Assembly (NCBI GenBank): GCA_028282195.1 | Contig: JANQII010000223.1 | Location: 1-64,000 of the forward strand | From: Prolixibacteraceae bacterium | Lineage (GTDB): Bacteria > Bacteroidota > Bacteroidia > Bacteroidales > Prolixibacteraceae | Length of the DNA stretch: 64,000 nt | Direction: 5' to 3' | Part shown: positions 20,290-32,000 of the stretch, piece after piece | Numbering within the stretch: position 1 is the first letter of the stretch | Layout: each line of letters begins with the position of its first letter | The notes under the pieces: generated by a model | What the model was told of the DNA's origin: nothing | What the model saw: only the letters and a program-made list of their open reading frames with translations | The model's database searches: none | Made by a program: the position numbers and the translations under genes

Positions 20290-23200
20290 CTATAAAAAAG
20301 AAGATGTCTTAAATTCTTTTGGAGAAACACCAAAATGTTTTTTGAAGCAACGAGAGAAATAGGATGGGTCATTAAAGCCTGTTTGGTAAGCTACCTCAGA
20401 AATTGTCAGTTGGTCCGATTTTAATAATCGTGCTGCTTCTTTTGTTCGGATGGACTGAATAAAATCACCGGCAGATTTTCCGGTTACCTCTTTTAGCTTC
20501 AGGTATAAGAGAGAACGACTAACATTCATTTCTTTTACCAGGTCATTCGAACCAAACTCAGGATTTGACAGATTTTTAAAAGTAAGCCGGATAGCTTGCC
20601 TGATAAAATTTTCATCCTTTGTTGTGCGCGTAATCTCTGAAACCTCAATACCTATTTCAGTAGCGAAACGTTTGGTTAGATTAGATTTTAGTTTAATCAG
20701 GTTTTTAATATGGGCAAACAGAATTTTACTGTTAAATGGTTTTTCAATATATATATCGGCTCCGAATTCTAAGCCGTCCGTTTTGTCCTCAGTCCCGGTT
20801 TTTGCCGTTAACAGTATTACAGGAATGTGGCTTGTCCGAATTTCATTTTTTACCTTACTGCATAATTCAAATCCATCCATTTCAGGCATCATTACATCGC
20901 TAACGATAATATCGGGAGGGTTATTTTTAATCATCTCCCAAGCAAACTTGCCATTTTCTGCACTTTCAGCGACATACACAGAATTCAATTCGCGTACAAT
21001 GTAGTTACGAAGTTCTTCATTATCTTCAACCAACAATATTTTAACCGATTGTTTTTCTATAATCACATCCTCAACTTCCAACCCTGATTGTTTTTTTTCA
21101 GCAGATACAATTTTCTTACTTTGTTCAAAACCTGATTTCTGTAATTCATCTTTGGTATATGCTAACTTTTCAACAGGTACTTGAAAGTTAAATGTAGTTC
21201 CCAGTTTTAACTTACTTTTAACAGTAACTTCTCCATGATGTAGCTTAACAAGGCTTTCTACAAGTGCAAGACCAATACCTGAACCTTTCCGTTTCGACTC
21301 CTTATTTTCTACCTGGTAAAATCTTTCAAAAATATGTTCAACATGCTTTTTGGAAATTCCTACACCCGTATCAGAGATAGCAATATCAAGGTATTTGGTG
21401 CCGGAGTTAATCATAGCTGCTGTTACATTTATTTCGCCTCCCTCTGGTGTGAATTTGAATGCATTTGAGATAAGATTATTTAGAATAATATCAATTATCT
21501 TTTTGTCGAACCAAGCTTTTCCGGGAATACTACCTTGTGTGTAAGTAAAGTTAATTTTTTGCTGTTCTGCAAGAGTTTTAAATCGAATATATACATTGTA
21601 AATGCACTCCCCAATATCGCCTTGTTCCACGTTCAATACAAATTGTCCCGTTTCTGTTTTTCTAAAATCCAATAATTGATTTACCATCACCTGCAAACGT
21701 TTGGCATTTCTAAGTATTAACTCTGTTGTTTCTTGCAAATGTTTATCCCTAAATTTCCTTTCTGTAATTTTTTGCAGGGGATCGATTATCAAATTCAGTG
21801 GTGTCCGAAACTCGTGGGATATGTTGGTGTAAAACTTAAGTTTTAACTGATTCAACTCTTCCATTTTTGTCTTCTCCATTTTTGCCCTTTCGAGTTCAGT
21901 TCGTTGTGCAAGCCTGATTAAAGTATACTTCCAATAGCCCAAAATGACAACTACAAAAGCTAAAAAATACACCAAATACCCCCACCAACTTAACCAAAAG
22001 GGAGGTTTTATAACTAGTGAAATGGAAGCCACATCATCAGACCACACGCCATCGCTATTACAACCTTTTACTTCAAAAGTGTAAGTACCATGAGGTATTC
22101 TGGCATAGTTAGCCTGATTCTGATTACCAACTTCCTGCCAATCTTCTTCCAGCCCCCTCATTCGATAAGCAAACGAATTATTCTTTGGAGATGTGTAATC
22201 AATTAATGCAAAACGAAATCCAAGCGAATTTTCATTGTGTTTTAATCGTATTTCTTTTGTATCGTAGATTGCGGTTTTCAAAACAGAATTTTTAGAAGAC
22301 GCCCTTACCGGCTTATTAAACATTAAAAGTTCAACAATTTTTACCTCAGGAATATTTGTATTCTCTACAATTTTATCTGGCCTGAATGAAATCATCCCTT
22401 CAACGGTTCCCAGATAAATAGTCCCGTTGCTGTGCATATATCCCGATTTATAATTGAACTGATTTATTGGTAATCCATCACCAACAGTAAAAAGCCTGTA
22501 ATTTTCTTTCTTTCTATCGTAAACAACCAAACCTTTATTTGTAGTAAGCCAAAGCTTATTTTCATTTTCTTTAATTATTGAATAAATAGTGTTGTCGGGA
22601 ATTGTGGATAGAGCATCAATATACTTAAATTTGTTTGTTGCCGGGTCGAAAGAATAAAGCCCATTGTCAGTAGTCCCAATCCAAATTAAATTATCATTGG
22701 TTTGTTCAAGCGAAATAATATTTTCAGGTATAGGGACATTCGAATCATTTATATATCCGGTTACACTTTTAAATGACTTGTTGTCTTTTGAACTCCGAAA
22801 CAGGCCCCGTCCCCACATTCCTGCCCAAAGGGAGTTGTTATTGCCATTAATAATACTCATACACCAACCTGAATTAGCATCTCCTCCTGGTCTGACAAGG
22901 TTGCCAGTGGTTTCATCGAAATAACTAATCCCCGCCATTGTACCCACCCATACTTTTCCCCTGGTGTCGGTACATAAGGAATAAATATTGTTTGAAGGTA
23001 AATTCCATGGCTTATCTTGCTCATAACTTTGTAAACGAAATTTTTCTTTATCCAGGATATTTAATCCCCCCAAATAGGTTCCAATCCATAACCTGCTTTT
23101 TTTATCGATAGTAAGTGCATGTACATTTCTATAAGACAAGCTATTCCCCCCTTCATCTGAAAAATGCCGGAAAGTTTGTTCCTTCACATCAAAATAGTTT

Positions 23201-24360
23201 AGCCCTCCATCTTCAGTACCAATCCAAAGATTACCCTTATTGTCTTCCACAATCTGACTCAAAGCTTTACCATTTAATGTGTTCTTACTTTTTCCGGCAA
23301 TATAGTGAGTAAAACTGTTCCCGTAGCGAAGGTTAACGCAAACACCACTAAAGAAGGTACCTACCCACATATTTCCCTGTTTATCTTTGCAAATACTGTA
23401 AATGGCATTATCCTGAAGTGCATTTTTATCCTGGAGATCTTGCTGGTATAATTTTAAGCTTTTATCTCTGGGGTTATAAATATTAATTCCAAGCTCGGTA
23501 CCTATCCAAAGTTTTCCATCCGTGTCTAATTCTAAACAATGTACTACATTACTTGAAATGGCTTTTTGACCTTCTGAAAACATAAGAGGTTTAACAGCAT
23601 AATCATTTTTATTTATTTCATATACTCCACTGTGAATTTTTGAAACAAATATTTCGCCTGATAAGCCTTCTATTATTCCAGATAAGCCCTGAGTTAAATT
23701 GGGAACTTTGTCCCCATATACAATTATATGTTTCTCTGAAATTGTATTTAAACTGTCAAGAACATAAATTGCATCGTTTTTAAAAATCCAGTATCCTGCA
23801 TCTTCTGTATAAATTGTTGCTCGAATATTGTCTGTTAACAGATTGCTATTTAATTTCCAGGGTTGTTCAAAGGATTCTAGTTTATGGTTAAATAAAAAAA
23901 TACCTGCATTGGTACAAAAACCCAGGTCACCATTTTCCAATTTAAACAAGTTATTCACATATACATCCTTTTTTGATGAATGAATTGGCTTAAAAACTTC
24001 AAAGTCATCCTTTGTTTTGCTGTATTTTGCAACTTTACCTTCGGACAGAATCCAAACGTCACCATGATAGTCTGCTGCTAATTGCTCAATTTTATTTCCG
24101 GGGATTCCGTCATCTGAGTTATATCTATAATAGTACTGATAAAAGTTTAAACCATCGAAACGCGCCAAGCCTTTTTCAGTTCCAAACCACATGAACCCCT
24201 CGCCATCCTGAACTATTGAAAATACCGTATTATTATTTAATCCATCATTTGAGTTGTAGTGTTTAAATTTTAGCTCACCGAATATGGTTGAATGACTAAT
24301 TACAATTAGAAAAACCAGAAGCAAAATACTTTTAAACCATTTTGAGTATCCCCAAATCAT
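20290..24360 (-). CDS. Hybrid two-component system regulator (HTCS): Reg_prop/Y_Y_Y sensor, HisKA-HATPase, REC, AraC HTH
   Basis: 1356 aa; repeated GLWIGTxxGL, FYTNISHEFRTPLNLIIDPL, GSGIGLALVESLVKLHHG, ILLVEDNEELRNYI, ISEVAYQTGFNDPSYFSRCFKKHFGVSPKEF. Confidence 0.96.
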   Translation of the reverse strand: MIWGYSKWFKSILLLVFLIVISHSTIFGELKFKHYNSNDGLNNNTVFSIVQDGEGFMWFGTEKGLARFDGLNFYQYYYRYNSDDGIPGNKIEQLAADYHGDVWILSEGKVAKYSKTKDDFEVFKPIHSSKKDVYVNNLFKLENGDLGFCTNAGIFLFNHKLESFEQPWKLNSNLLTDNIRATIYTEDAGYWIFKNDAIYVLDSLNTISEKHIIVYGDKVPNLTQGLSGIIEGLSGEIFVSKIHSGVYEINKNDYAVKPLMFSEGQKAISSNVVHCLELDTDGKLWIGTELGINIYNPRDKSLKLYQQDLQDKNALQDNAIYSICKDKQGNMWVGTFFSGVCVNLRYGNSFTHYIAGKSKNTLNGKALSQIVEDNKGNLWIGTEDGGLNYFDVKEQTFRHFSDEGGNSLSYRNVHALTIDKKSRLWIGTYLGGLNILDKEKFRLQSYEQDKPWNLPSNNIYSLCTDTRGKVWVGTMAGISYFDETTGNLVRPGGDANSGWCMSIINGNNNSLWAGMWGRGLFRSSKDNKSFKSVTGYINDSNVPIPENIISLEQTNDNLIWIGTTDNGLYSFDPATNKFKYIDALSTIPDNTIYSIIKENENKLWLTTNKGLVVYDRKKENYRLFTVGDGLPINQFNYKSGYMHSNGTIYLGTVEGMISFRPDKIVENTNIPEVKIVELLMFNKPVRASSKNSVLKTAIYDTKEIRLKHNENSLGFRFALIDYTSPKNNSFAYRMRGLEEDWQEVGNQNQANYARIPHGTYTFEVKGCNSDGVWSDDVASISLVIKPPFWLSWWGYLVYFLAFVVVILGYWKYTLIRLAQRTELERAKMEKTKMEELNQLKLKFYTNISHEFRTPLNLIIDPLQKITERKFRDKHLQETTELILRNAKRLQVMVNQLLDFRKTETGQFVLNVEQGDIGECIYNVYIRFKTLAEQQKINFTYTQGSIPGKAWFDKKIIDIILNNLISNAFKFTPEGGEINVTAAMINSGTKYLDIAISDTGVGISKKHVEHIFERFYQVENKESKRKGSGIGLALVESLVKLHHGEVTVKSKLKLGTTFNFQVPVEKLAYTKDELQKSGFEQSKKIVSAEKKQSGLEVEDVIIEKQSVKILLVEDNEELRNYIVRELNSVYVAESAENGKFAWEMIKNNPPDIIVSDVMMPEMDGFELCSKVKNEIRTSHIPVILLTAKTGTEDKTDGLEFGADIYIEKPFNSKILFAHIKNLIKLKSNLTKRFATEIGIEVSEITRTTKDENFIRQAIRLTFKNLSNPEFGSNDLVKEMNVSRSLLYLKLKEVTGKSAGDFIQSIRTKEAARLLKSDQLTISEVAYQTGFNDPSYFSRCFKKHFGVSPKEFKTSSFL

Positions 24361-24387
24361 ATAGCTTGATTTTAATCAATTAAATAT

Positions 24388-24415
24388 CCACCCTCAAAGA
24401 AGGTGGGTTTTTAGA
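24388..24415 (+). terminator. Hairpin CCACC...GGTGG + T-tract, + strand orientation
   Basis: CCACCCTCAAAGAAGGTGGGTTTTT; antisense to neighbouring minus-strand genes. Confidence 0.5.
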
Positions 24416-24579
24416 TTATAATAAAATTAAAATATGAGGAATATTCAGCTTGTACTCATATTCAAAACACATGCACTATTTTCCAAATATAGTCATCCAA
24501 AGTAAAAACTTCGTTAATTAAAATTATAAGGTATAGCTATAAATGTTTTAGTTTTAAAAATAAGTTAAAATGGAAATAT

Positions 24580-27180
24580 TTATTGTACAATAATCAATAT
24601 ATCACCAGCAACTAAGTTTAGCTCGATATTAGTTATATGCAGCATACCATCTTTGGTTTTAAAATTTCCTTCTATCTCATTTCCATTTAATTTCAATACC
24701 GGATTATCTCCGTAAGCCGGCACCTCTAGTTCATCAAGAAAAAGCTTACCCCAATCTATAACCACCGTATTAATCTGATCTGAATCAGAAATTTTCTGTC
24801 CAATACGTCCCCAGGCTTCGGCAGTAGTCATAAAACTACTAAAGTTTGTTTGATTAATTTTTGGCGAAAATTTCATTATTCCTTTAGGCCCATTATAATA
24901 ATAATTTTGCAGGGCTTTCAAAATACCCCATGATGCCATAGCACGCCCATAATGGTCGCCACATTCCACTTCATTCCAGGGGTTGTGTTTTTCAGGGCTA
25001 TAACGTTCATGAACAGCTTTTACCAATGATAATCCCTCTTCAATCATTCCATTGTAAATCATTCCCGTGGCAACCTGGTATTCGATACCAGTCCATACTT
25101 CATTACGGTACCTCACACCTGACTTATCCATATGTTCACTAAATGGCCAGGTGCAAATGAATAAGCCCGGCTCACCGGGAACAGCATAAGTGCGTTCAGG
25201 AATATATTTTCTTATTTGAGGGCCAACATCAGGAGCCCAGTTATATTTCCAAATCGATTGAAAGGTAGTGTTTACTTTTTCCGGCTCATAAAGTTCCCCC
25301 AAGCCCACTAAATAAGACCAGGTTTGCCCAAACAATTGATCACTTAAACAGCCTGTGGCATATTGGAATTTTGGGTGTTTCTTCAAGTCAACATCCTGAA
25401 TGAAATAATGGCCGTTCCATAACCTTTCTTCTGATAGTCTGCTTCCCCTTTCAGCAATTTCCATGCATTTTTGGGCAAATTCATGGTCATGCAGAATTGT
25501 AGCCATTTCTGCAGATGCTCTTAAAGCTGCCAAATATAAACTTCCAACGTAAGTATTGGCACCACTAAAATTAATATCATAAGTATTGGGTTGAATTGTT
25601 TCGATTAAACCATCTTCATTCCCATCTTGGTTTATTGCATATAGCATGGCTTGTTTAATCTTCTTCCAATTACGCGACAGAAAAATATTGTCTTTCGAAT
25701 TCAGATGTTCGCGATAGGCTTTTAAAATCGCTCCCATATGTCCGTCCATAAAAACATGTTCTCTTCCATCACGTGATAATATGCCTCCGTCTTCCCTGAA
25801 TGACAGTGAAAAATCAGATTTCTCACGAATACTACGTTCAATTTCCGGGAACAGGTTTGCTGCTGCCTGGGCATAATTATATACATGCGTACAATTACCA
25901 TAGCAAGAGCCAACACCTTCCCAAAGCATAAACTTATTGTCGGCATACCATTGCACGGTTTCAGTAGCAAGTATTGAAACCGGCATCAAAATACGTTGCT
26001 TAAGCCAATACGGCAGATTTGATTTTTCATACCAACTTTTATGAAATTTATATGTACCGTCAACAAGGCGTTTATAGTTGCTACTTATATAATCGGCAAC
26101 ATCCAGCGACGAGTTGAACCAGTTAGCATACATATTTCCCCGTATTGGCCCTTTGGTTTTTATGGGTTTGTTCCAATCCCAGCCCATATCAACATCTTGT
26201 GGACGATTGGGGAAGTACCATGATAAAACATATGTTATTTCGCTTTCTTCCCCAGATTGTAGATTTATATTTGCACTAACAGTTCCAACCAATTCTTCTC
26301 CAGGTAACTTTGATTGTAAGTTATTGTCTCCATTTCCGGTATTTACATTACCGGTTCCCAATAAATTTAGAGCCATGTTTCCATAATACGGATGAAGCGT
26401 AAGCTTATCGTCTTCCGGTACAAAATCCATAAATAAAGTTTTCTTACCCGGACTACTTTGGTCACTGTTCCTGATTTCACCCTTTACCGTGTTTTTCAAA
26501 TCAGCCATCACCATATTTTCTATGTAGCCGGTTAAATTCAATTCAACTTCATTTTTTGAAGTATTTTTAATTTTAAATTTTAAGATTGTAGCCGGATTCG
26601 ATGATTCCCTTAACTGCATTGGAATAAACGGGGAAAATGCTTCCATTTGAATACTTACCGGCAGTTCAAATTGTTTACTCTCGTATAGGACTTTGGCTAT
26701 AGGATATTCCCCGATAAAGCCAATGTTGTCAAAATCATTCTTATTTAACCGCTTTTCTATTGTTTCTCCCTTACTTTCCAGCCTAATTTTAAACCCTTGC
26801 TTAAAGAAACTAAAGGGTTCATACGTTTGATAGCAAACTTTCCATGGGCCATGGGGGGTATCAAAATTCATTTCATCTGATCGCCCGGGTCCTGTATTAT
26901 AAGCATTATTGGCAATCCACCAACAAGCCAGGCTTCCATCTCCGCGCACATACAATTGCCCGGCTCCGATACCTCCTACAGGCATTCCAATCGTTTTTAA
27001 TTCTTCTCCCCTGTATATTTTTTGTTCTCCTTGTTCAAACAAAGATCTCGTCCATTCTTTCGAAAGATTTTTTTTCTGAGGAATGATATGTCCTTCATGA
27101 ATTTGTGCTTTCCCCACCCATCCCCATAAAACAATCGCTGTTAAAACCAATGAAAATCTCATCATATTTATTTTTCTCAT
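24580..27180 (-). CDS. GH116 (non-lysosomal glucosylceramidase/DUF608-like) beta-glycosidase
   Basis: GMPVGGIGAGQLYVRGDGSLACWWI, SWYFPNRPQD, EGVGSCYGNCTHVYNYAQAAANLFPEIERSIR, NEVECGDHYGRAMASWG. Confidence 0.88.
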   Translation of the reverse strand: MRKINMMRFSLVLTAIVLWGWVGKAQIHEGHIIPQKKNLSKEWTRSLFEQGEQKIYRGEELKTIGMPVGGIGAGQLYVRGDGSLACWWIANNAYNTGPGRSDEMNFDTPHGPWKVCYQTYEPFSFFKQGFKIRLESKGETIEKRLNKNDFDNIGFIGEYPIAKVLYESKQFELPVSIQMEAFSPFIPMQLRESSNPATILKFKIKNTSKNEVELNLTGYIENMVMADLKNTVKGEIRNSDQSSPGKKTLFMDFVPEDDKLTLHPYYGNMALNLLGTGNVNTGNGDNNLQSKLPGEELVGTVSANINLQSGEESEITYVLSWYFPNRPQDVDMGWDWNKPIKTKGPIRGNMYANWFNSSLDVADYISSNYKRLVDGTYKFHKSWYEKSNLPYWLKQRILMPVSILATETVQWYADNKFMLWEGVGSCYGNCTHVYNYAQAAANLFPEIERSIREKSDFSLSFREDGGILSRDGREHVFMDGHMGAILKAYREHLNSKDNIFLSRNWKKIKQAMLYAINQDGNEDGLIETIQPNTYDINFSGANTYVGSLYLAALRASAEMATILHDHEFAQKCMEIAERGSRLSEERLWNGHYFIQDVDLKKHPKFQYATGCLSDQLFGQTWSYLVGLGELYEPEKVNTTFQSIWKYNWAPDVGPQIRKYIPERTYAVPGEPGLFICTWPFSEHMDKSGVRYRNEVWTGIEYQVATGMIYNGMIEEGLSLVKAVHERYSPEKHNPWNEVECGDHYGRAMASWGILKALQNYYYNGPKGIMKFSPKINQTNFSSFMTTAEAWGRIGQKISDSDQINTVVIDWGKLFLDELEVPAYGDNPVLKLNGNEIEGNFKTKDGMLHITNIELNLVAGDILIIVQ

Positions 27181-27220
27181 TTATCTATTTATTCTAATAT
27201 CATGTCATGCCTACCCTGAC

Positions 27221-27252
27221 AGCCTCCCGAGTACTCGGGAGGCTTTTGGTTT
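27221..27252 (+). terminator. 24-bp perfect palindrome AGCCTCCCGAGTACTCGGGAGGCT followed by TTTGGTTTTT
   Basis: Direct reading; T-tract only on + strand side. Confidence 0.65.
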
Positions 27253-27335
27253 TTGAATGTGCTAAAATACCATAGTACCGTAGTTTACAACGGGTACATA
27301 CCGTGTCAAAAAGTGTCTGTTTAATGAATTTCTAA

Positions 27336-27367
27336 GATAAGGTGTGTCTTTGTAAACACACCTTATC
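27336..27367 (-). promoter_or_regulatory. Post-susD hairpin with 12-bp perfect stem GATAAGGTGTGT/ACACACCTTATC
   Basis: Lies 13 nt 3' of susD stop; parallel hairpin follows the other susD at 36751-36777. Confidence 0.6.
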
Positions 27368-27380
27368 CTGTACATATAGA

Positions 27381-29084
27381 TTACCAGCCTGGATTTTGTT
27401 CCAGGGAAGTATTCAACAAAATTTGCCTTCTTGGGACAGGGAACAAATAGTGTTTTTGCTCAAATTTTCGGTTTTCTTCAAGAATTATTGCACCGTCAGC
27501 ATCTAAATTGAACACCATTGTACTCCATGGTTCTTCAGCTTCATACTGTGTACCTTCCCATGTAATACCCCGTACCATTTCAGGCATTTCAACTTCAGCA
27601 ATTTTCCACCTTCTTAAATCAACTCTTCTGTTTGTTTCCATAAATAACTCAATATTTCTTTCCCTGCGTATTTCAGTTCTCATATCAAGTCCATTTGCAG
27701 CAACAAATGCATTGGTTAAATGTGGCATTCCAACCCTGTCCCTTAATTTATTGATTGACAGGTTTAGGTCATCATCATTAATTTCCCCTGCCAATTCATA
27801 GGTTGCCTCGGCATATACCAGGTAGATTTCTGCCAGCCTTATAACCGGAAAACTAAGTGCATTCCCATTTACTTCCTGCTTGAATTTCTTTGGCAAATAA
27901 CCCGTAGTTGTACGTGTTCCTATTTCCACTTCATAAATCCTACCATTTGCTGTAGGATTTGCCCAATCACGATTATTAGGACCTAAGTTATTGGACCAAA
28001 ACCTTGTGAAAGGTTTAATCAAAATCTGGGTCATTCGAGGATCGCGGTTCTCATACTCACTTGTAATTAAATCACGTCCCTGAAATAAAGATGATTTATC
28101 AATAGGAAGGCCATCTTCACACAAAAACATATCAGCGAACTTTTTAGTAGGATTAGAGTGGTTTTCACCAAATAACGCAGCAACCCATGAGCCTCCAGGA
28201 GAAATATCCTGATCCCTTCTACGCATCAAGATATATTCTTTATTATCTGCCAATGTAAGGTCTGCAGGGTTTGTTTTAATTGAACCTTGTAAAATGAACC
28301 CAAAACGATAGCTGGCATCACCCAATTTATCCCGGTGATCAAATAACTCATAATTATCGTCATTCATAACTGCTGAAGCCATGTCTTTCGCTAATTGCAA
28401 ATACCCATCTGTGCCACCGGTATTGTGAAATTTTGCCCAGGTACCCGCATGTAAAGCAGCACGGGCTAACAAACCTTGAGCTGCTGCTTTAGTTACCCTG
28501 CCTTCATCACCAGATGCTAATTGATCTTTTGCAGGTAGGTCAGGAATTGCCAAAGTTAACAGTCCTTTTATATGGTCCATCACTTCCTCTTGTGTGTTAC
28601 GTGAACCGTACAATTCAGGGCTTTCCAATGTTAAAACTTCAGTAATTATAGGAACACCACCAAACCTCACCATGGCAAAATAGTATTTCATCGCCATAAA
28701 AAAGCGAATTTCAGCCAGATATGGTTTTGCTTCTTCTTTTACTTTCTCATCAGTTAACGCATCATATTTTTCGATGGCTATTAGTCCAGCCCTAATATTA
28801 TCATAAGTGTTGTTCCAAACATCATCTGTTTCAGGTGCGATCCAACTGCCATTGGCTATCTCATTAAATCCAATACCGATAGAAAGATCTGCCTGATCAT
28901 GGACAGTAGTTAACTCGGGCAACTGATGATAAAAATCAGTAGCATATAACTTGTAATCGTTAGCAGTTACAAAAAAGGTCTCTTCACTTATTTGATCTAA
29001 CGGGTGAAGATCCAAATCTTTTTCACACGATGTTAGTATAAAAACGACTAACAGTGTTATGTTTAAATATTTAATATTTCTCAT
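27381..29084 (-). CDS. SusD/RagB-family outer-membrane glycan-binding lipoprotein
   Basis: LDLHPLDQISEETFF, AEIRFFMAMKYYFAMVRFGGVPIITE, RLAEIYLVYAEATYELAG, RRERNIELFMETNRRVDLRRWK. Confidence 0.96.
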   Translation of the reverse strand: MRNIKYLNITLLVVFILTSCEKDLDLHPLDQISEETFFVTANDYKLYATDFYHQLPELTTVHDQADLSIGIGFNEIANGSWIAPETDDVWNNTYDNIRAGLIAIEKYDALTDEKVKEEAKPYLAEIRFFMAMKYYFAMVRFGGVPIITEVLTLESPELYGSRNTQEEVMDHIKGLLTLAIPDLPAKDQLASGDEGRVTKAAAQGLLARAALHAGTWAKFHNTGGTDGYLQLAKDMASAVMNDDNYELFDHRDKLGDASYRFGFILQGSIKTNPADLTLADNKEYILMRRRDQDISPGGSWVAALFGENHSNPTKKFADMFLCEDGLPIDKSSLFQGRDLITSEYENRDPRMTQILIKPFTRFWSNNLGPNNRDWANPTANGRIYEVEIGTRTTTGYLPKKFKQEVNGNALSFPVIRLAEIYLVYAEATYELAGEINDDDLNLSINKLRDRVGMPHLTNAFVAANGLDMRTEIRRERNIELFMETNRRVDLRRWKIAEVEMPEMVRGITWEGTQYEAEEPWSTMVFNLDADGAIILEENRKFEQKHYLFPVPRRQILLNTSLEQNPGW

Positions 29085-29094
29085 TACTAATCAT

Positions 29095-32000
29095 TTAAAA
29101 AGTTAAATCAAGACCCAATGAAAATGAGCGTGAAAATGGAGTAAACTGAGCCACAAATGGTCTTTCAGGATCAGAGTATTTAGGTATGTTTTGAAGCTCA
29201 AACAAATCAAAACCACTAAAATAAACCCTGCAATTATCCACTTTAATTTTATTAACCCAATGTTTTGGTAATGTATATCCCAGTGTTAAAGATTTTAGCC
29301 TTAAGTATTTGTTATTGTACAACTCATAAGGAGCGTCAGAGTGCTGATAGTAATTCCACCAGTTTATCCCGCCATTCGCTGTCAGCCTTGGATAAAACGC
29401 GTCCGTACGGTCTTCTGTCCAGGTTTTGCCATAGTAGCGCACCTCGGGCATTCTCCACCATCCGCCACCTAAAGGTGCTTCACCGTCAGTTACCATCCAT
29501 TTGCCTACTCCTTGCAACGTTGCAGAAAAATCAAAATTTTTGTACGAACAGTTAATAATAGCACCAAGTTGGTATCTTTGATTATTATTGGCTAAAGCAA
29601 CCATATCCCCGCCTTCCGGATCTTCAGGATTGTATAATCTCCTTTCCAGTTGACCGTCTCCGTCCAAGTCCAGGAACCTGGAATCACCTACACGTAAATT
29701 ACCCGGAACACCTTCAATTTGCTTGTATGCATCCAGCTCTGTTTCATTTTGGATATGGCCGTCATATTTAAATGCAAACAAAGTTCCAGGTGAATAACCT
29801 TCAACAAAATCATTCCACCCGTAATCTGCAATTTGGTCATCTTCCAAACTGGTTACTTTTGCTTTATTATCACTGAAAACAAATTGTACATCGTAATTAA
29901 AGTCCCCCATCTTATCTTTCCAGTTAATATTTAATTCATAACCTTTAACCTCCAGGGTACCACCATTTACCGTAGGTGGTGTAGCCCCAAGTACTTCGGG
30001 AAACTCCCTACCCACCAACATGTCTTCAGTAGTTTTAATAAAGTAATCGGCAGTTACGCTAAGCCTGTTATCCAGAAAATAGGCATCAATACCAATGTTT
30101 TGTGTTTTAATGGTTTCCCATGTCCTGGTCTTACTTGTCATTGCCCCCATCCAAGCACCCAGTGCCCTGGACGGTGAGCTATACGAACCTAACGGATAAA
30201 CATTTCCGGTATTAACCAATGAAAAATGTTCATAAAGGCCTTCAAGGTTATTCTGGTTACCTAGCTCACCATAACTAGCCCTTAACTTTAAATAATTAAA
30301 TACATTTTTTGTACTACTCATAAAATCTTCCTCGGTTAATGTCCAACCTGCGGATATACCGGGAAAACTTCCCCATCGATGACCATCTGCAAACTTACTT
30401 GATCCATCATAGCGCATAATTGCTTCAAGAAAATATTTATTCGAGTAGTTATAGCTAAAACGACCGAAATAGGAATCAATCGCCCAGTCACTAGCGAATT
30501 CCTCAATCCAGCGTTTCTCGGGATTACCAATGTTCATAACAGGTAATGTTGGTGTGATCAAATCAGATACAGAAGCTTCAAATCCCCTTCTCCAGGTCTC
30601 TTCATGTGAACCACCAATCATTACATCAAAATGGTGTTTTTCAATGCTCTTTTTATAGTTTGCATAGAGATTAACCACTTGCTGGGTATGCTTATGATAT
30701 TTGGAGCCAACAGCAGCATCTTCCGGCCTCCTGTTTTGTGAGAGCCATACGTTATCCCATGAGTAAGATGAGAAATGCTTCGTTTGCCATGCCACATCAA
30801 AGAAATCCAGGAATAAACTATATTGTCCTTTAACTTCCAGTCCTTCCAAAGGTTTCATAGTAAATTCAAAGGTTGGCCTTATACGATAGTTTTCTATATA
30901 TTCATTACCATTCTTTTCAAGCCAGGCCCGTGGTGTCCTAAAATCGCCACCACCAAAACCATAGGTATTTCCGGCAGGGTTAAATGGAACCTGCGAAGTC
31001 CAGGTATTTTCGATTGTCCAATAAAAACGCCCCCAACTGGTACTTTCCAATTCTGTTGGCCTCACCAGATCTCTTTTCTCTAAATAAAAATTAGCACCAA
31101 CATTTAACCAGTCTCCAATATCATAGCTATACTTGGCCCTGGTAAAGTATTTTTTGTGCTCGTTTTCACCAAAGTTTAGCATTGATTCCTCTTTCAAATA
31201 TCCTACTGAAAGGAAGTAATTTGACCTTTCGGTTGCTCCCGATACGCTGAAATCATGCTTCTGACTTAACGCGCTTCCGAAGATGTAATCCCACCAATCA
31301 AAATGGGTTAATAAAATATCCGGAGTGTCAGGGAACGGGCCTTTGGCTGTTTGTGTACCATCCAGTTTGTAAGGATAGTTCTTCGCCAAATCCGCAAATC
31401 TGTGATTAATGATCCCATCACTTGTCCAAGCGTCAACCGACATCTCAATCATTTGGTTTAAGTCTACTTTTTCAGGCATTTTTGCAGGAACCCTCAAAGC
31501 AAAATTATTTGTATACCGGAACTTAGGCTTTCCTTTTTTACCATTTTTTGTGGTGACCAATATTACACCTCCTGCAGCTCTTGCACCATAAATAGCAGCC
31601 TGGGCATCTTTCAATACGGTTATGTTTTCAACATCTGCGGGGTTCAGGTTACTTAATCCAAGAGCACTGGTGAAACTCTGGGGAATCCCATCAACAATAA
31701 CAAGCACCCCCGGATCTTTACGGGAAGTAATACCACGCAACTGAATACCCTGCCCTTCATCTCCAATCGAGCCACCCCCCCTGGTTATTTGCAGTCCGGG
31801 TATAATACCTTGCAATGAATTAATAACACTTGGTTGTGGTTTATCCTCCAATACATCACTGGAAACAGTAGATACAGCACCTGTTAGTGTAGCTTTTGAT
31901 TTCGTTCCGTAACCAATTGCAACAACTTCTTCGATACCAATAGCATCTTCTTCCATTACAATATTAAATGAAGATTGGTTAGCAGTCTCAACTTCCTGGG

